From Clostridia bacterium (GTDB taxonomy: Bacteria > Bacillota_A > Clostridia > Lachnospirales > Cellulosilyticaceae), in the NCBI GenBank assembly GCA_029239935.1, contig JARBTY010000145.1, positions 1 through 8,643 on the forward strand: a stretch of DNA of 8,643 bases, in the 5' to 3' direction. Position 1 is the first letter of the stretch. Every line of letters starts with the position of its first letter. The notes under the pieces are model-generated. The model was given only the letters and a program-made list of their open reading frames with translations, was not told the origin of the DNA and made no database searches. Positions 7,659 through 8,643 of this stretch are shown here, piece by piece. The position numbers and the translations under genes were made by a program.

Positions 7659-7674
7659 ACGATTAAATACGATT
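7655..7674 (+). repeat. Two exact tandem 10-bp repeats upstream of the chemoreceptor gene
   Basis: AAATACGATT occurs twice head to tail (7655-7664 and 7665-7674), one DNA helical turn apart, overlapping the predicted -10 box and transcription start. This arrangement suits a regulator binding two sites on one face of the helix. The regulator is unknown. Confidence 0.6.
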
Positions 7675-7766
7675 TAATTGTATAATAAGTCAAATAATAA
7701 TATAAGATTTTTAAAATTAAACTAGGGTAGGGCAACAAACAAATTGGATTTTAAGGGGAGTTTAAA

Positions 7767-8643
7767 ATGAAAAAAATAAGCACTAAAATTTTGCTATTAT
7801 CAATTATTAATTCACTGACAGTTATGCTGATTTTAAGCAGTATTGCAGTGTGGTCTATGCTGGGTATACAAAAGTCATACTTAGGCAATCTTATTACAAC
7901 GCAGGTACAAAGTGCGGCAAGTTTGATACAGGGGTATTATGAAACCTACCAAAAAGGTGAAATAACGTTAGAGGAAGCCAAAAAGCTTTCGGCATGGGCT
8001 GTTAGAAATCTGAGCTATGGGCAGGATGGCTATTTTTGGGTGGATACTTACGAAGGGGTTAATGTTGTTCTTTTAGGCAATGAGACAGAAGGCACAAATC
8101 GGCTGGAAAGCAAGGATGAAAAAGGGAATTATTTTATTAAAGAACTGATTAAAAATGGCAGAGAGGCAGAAGGCGGCTTCACGGATTATTACTTTACAAA
8201 AAAAGGCGGTACTACAACAATGCCTAAAAGAGCGTATACTCTGGCTTTTGAACCTTTTGAATGGGTTATCGGAACGGGCAATTATATTGATGATATTGAT
8301 AGTATGATAGAAAAGGAAGAAAAAGATATTACAGAAGCTGTAAAACAGAAAATAGCGTTATTACAGGTGGTATCAGGGATATTAGCCATTATATTTGGTA
8401 TGATATCTTATATTATGGGTAAAAAGATTTCAAAACCTATTGAGGATGCTTCACAAATTATCAAGCAATTATCTCTAGGAAACTTTATTGTTGAATTGCC
8501 GAACAAATATTTAAAGAAAAAAGATGAAATCGGCCTCATGGCCCATTCGCTACAAGATATGATTGCGGCGATACAGCAGATGATTGGAGCTGTCATTGAA
8601 GAAGCAGCCACCTCCAGACAAATCATTGAGAGGTTAAGCAAAG
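7767..8643 (+). CDS. Methyl-accepting chemotaxis protein, N-terminal part with single Cache sensor (3' end outside window)
   Basis: The frame is open from ATG 7767 to the window end, giving 292 residues. It has a short basic start and a first membrane segment at about 8-32. An extracellular single Cache (sCache_2-like) domain follows at about 35-185, with YYETYQKGEITLEEAKKLS, YGQDGYFWVDTYEG (84-97) and FEPFEWVIGTGNYIDDID (161-178), all hallmarks of that sensor. A second membrane segment lies at about 197-217, then a HAMP linker (about 218-270: KKISKPIEDASQII and KKDEIGLMAHSLQDMI) and the start of the cytoplasmic helical hairpin. The methylation and CheA/CheW signalling tip would lie beyond the window, so a different output domain (for example a kinase or diguanylate cyclase) cannot be formally excluded, but the sequence after HAMP looks like a chemoreceptor. 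sCache_2 receptors often sense small organic acids; the ligand here is unknown. AAGGGGAG lies 6 bases before the start. Confidence 0.9.
   Translation, partial: MKKISTKILLLSIINSLTVMLILSSIAVWSMLGIQKSYLGNLITTQVQSAASLIQGYYETYQKGEITLEEAKKLSAWAVRNLSYGQDGYFWVDTYEGVNVVLLGNETEGTNRLESKDEKGNYFIKELIKNGREAEGGFTDYYFTKKGGTTTMPKRAYTLAFEPFEWVIGTGNYIDDIDSMIEKEEKDITEAVKQKIALLQVVSGILAIIFGMISYIMGKKISKPIEDASQIIKQLSLGNFIVELPNKYLKKKDEIGLMAHSLQDMIAAIQQMIGAVIEEAATSRQIIERLSK

Noticed and set aside
7653..7690. Sigma-28 (SigD) promoter for the chemoreceptor
   Set aside because: TAAA is present, but no CCGATAT-like box occurs at the required 14-16 base spacing; a sigma-A-type promoter fits better.
7715..7745. GGGTAGGGCAACAAAC before the chemoreceptor, suggestive of a c-di-GMP riboswitch
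   Set aside because: Only a superficial likeness; the conserved GEMM core and tetraloop/receptor elements are absent and the leader is too short.
8408..8641. 77-residue open frame on the minus strand at the window end
   Set aside because: It is antisense to the HAMP region of the chemoreceptor frame, which is clearly the real coding strand.

Overview
This is a low-GC, strictly co-directional (+ strand) chromosomal stretch that looks like a Clostridia genome, most likely Lachnospiraceae-type. The signs are a YtvI-type AI-2E family membrane protein, a split (alpha plus beta) oxygen-sensitive class I fumarase, AGG-rich ribosome binding sites, and an M23 peptidase/bactofilin pair of the kind common in Clostridia. 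The taxon is inferred from gene content only; no rRNA or other marker is present. There are no mobile elements, tRNAs, rRNAs or CRISPR arrays.

Layout. (1) 1-2794 is a tightly packed operon entering from the left: the C-terminal end of a YtvI-like permease, fumarase alpha, fumarase beta and signal peptide peptidase SppA. Two junctions overlap (TGATG and TAATG), and an intrinsic terminator follows at about 2821-2852. (2) 2986-3645 is a single gene for a permuted papain-fold (YiiX/NlpC-P60-like) putative hydrolase. It has its own promoter, which sits among several small dyads. (3) 3716-5452 is a self-contained glycerol kinase unit: a near-consensus promoter, a short leader holding a terminator-like hairpin, glpK, and a very strong terminator. 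(4) 5554-7001 is a two-gene envelope unit, a membrane-anchored coiled-coil M23 peptidase followed by a bactofilin, closed by a terminator. (5) 7040-7543 is a GNAT N-acetyltransferase of the phosphinothricin acetyltransferase type, followed by a 21-bp perfect inverted repeat. (6) 7767 to the window end is the N-terminal 292 residues of a methyl-accepting chemotaxis receptor with a single Cache sensor. Its promoter region carries two exact tandem 10-bp repeats.

Functionally these are mostly independent housekeeping units: fumarate/malate interconversion, membrane proteolysis, glycerol entry into glycolysis, wall morphogenesis and chemotaxis. No obviously new multi-gene system is visible. The most interesting signals are regulatory. 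The glpK leader appears to hold a factor-independent terminator between promoter and start codon, followed by a near-exact 13-bp duplication of its 3' arm and U-tract, which suggests antitermination control. The papain-like gene has unexplained dyads at its promoter. The chemoreceptor has the tandem repeat at its promoter.
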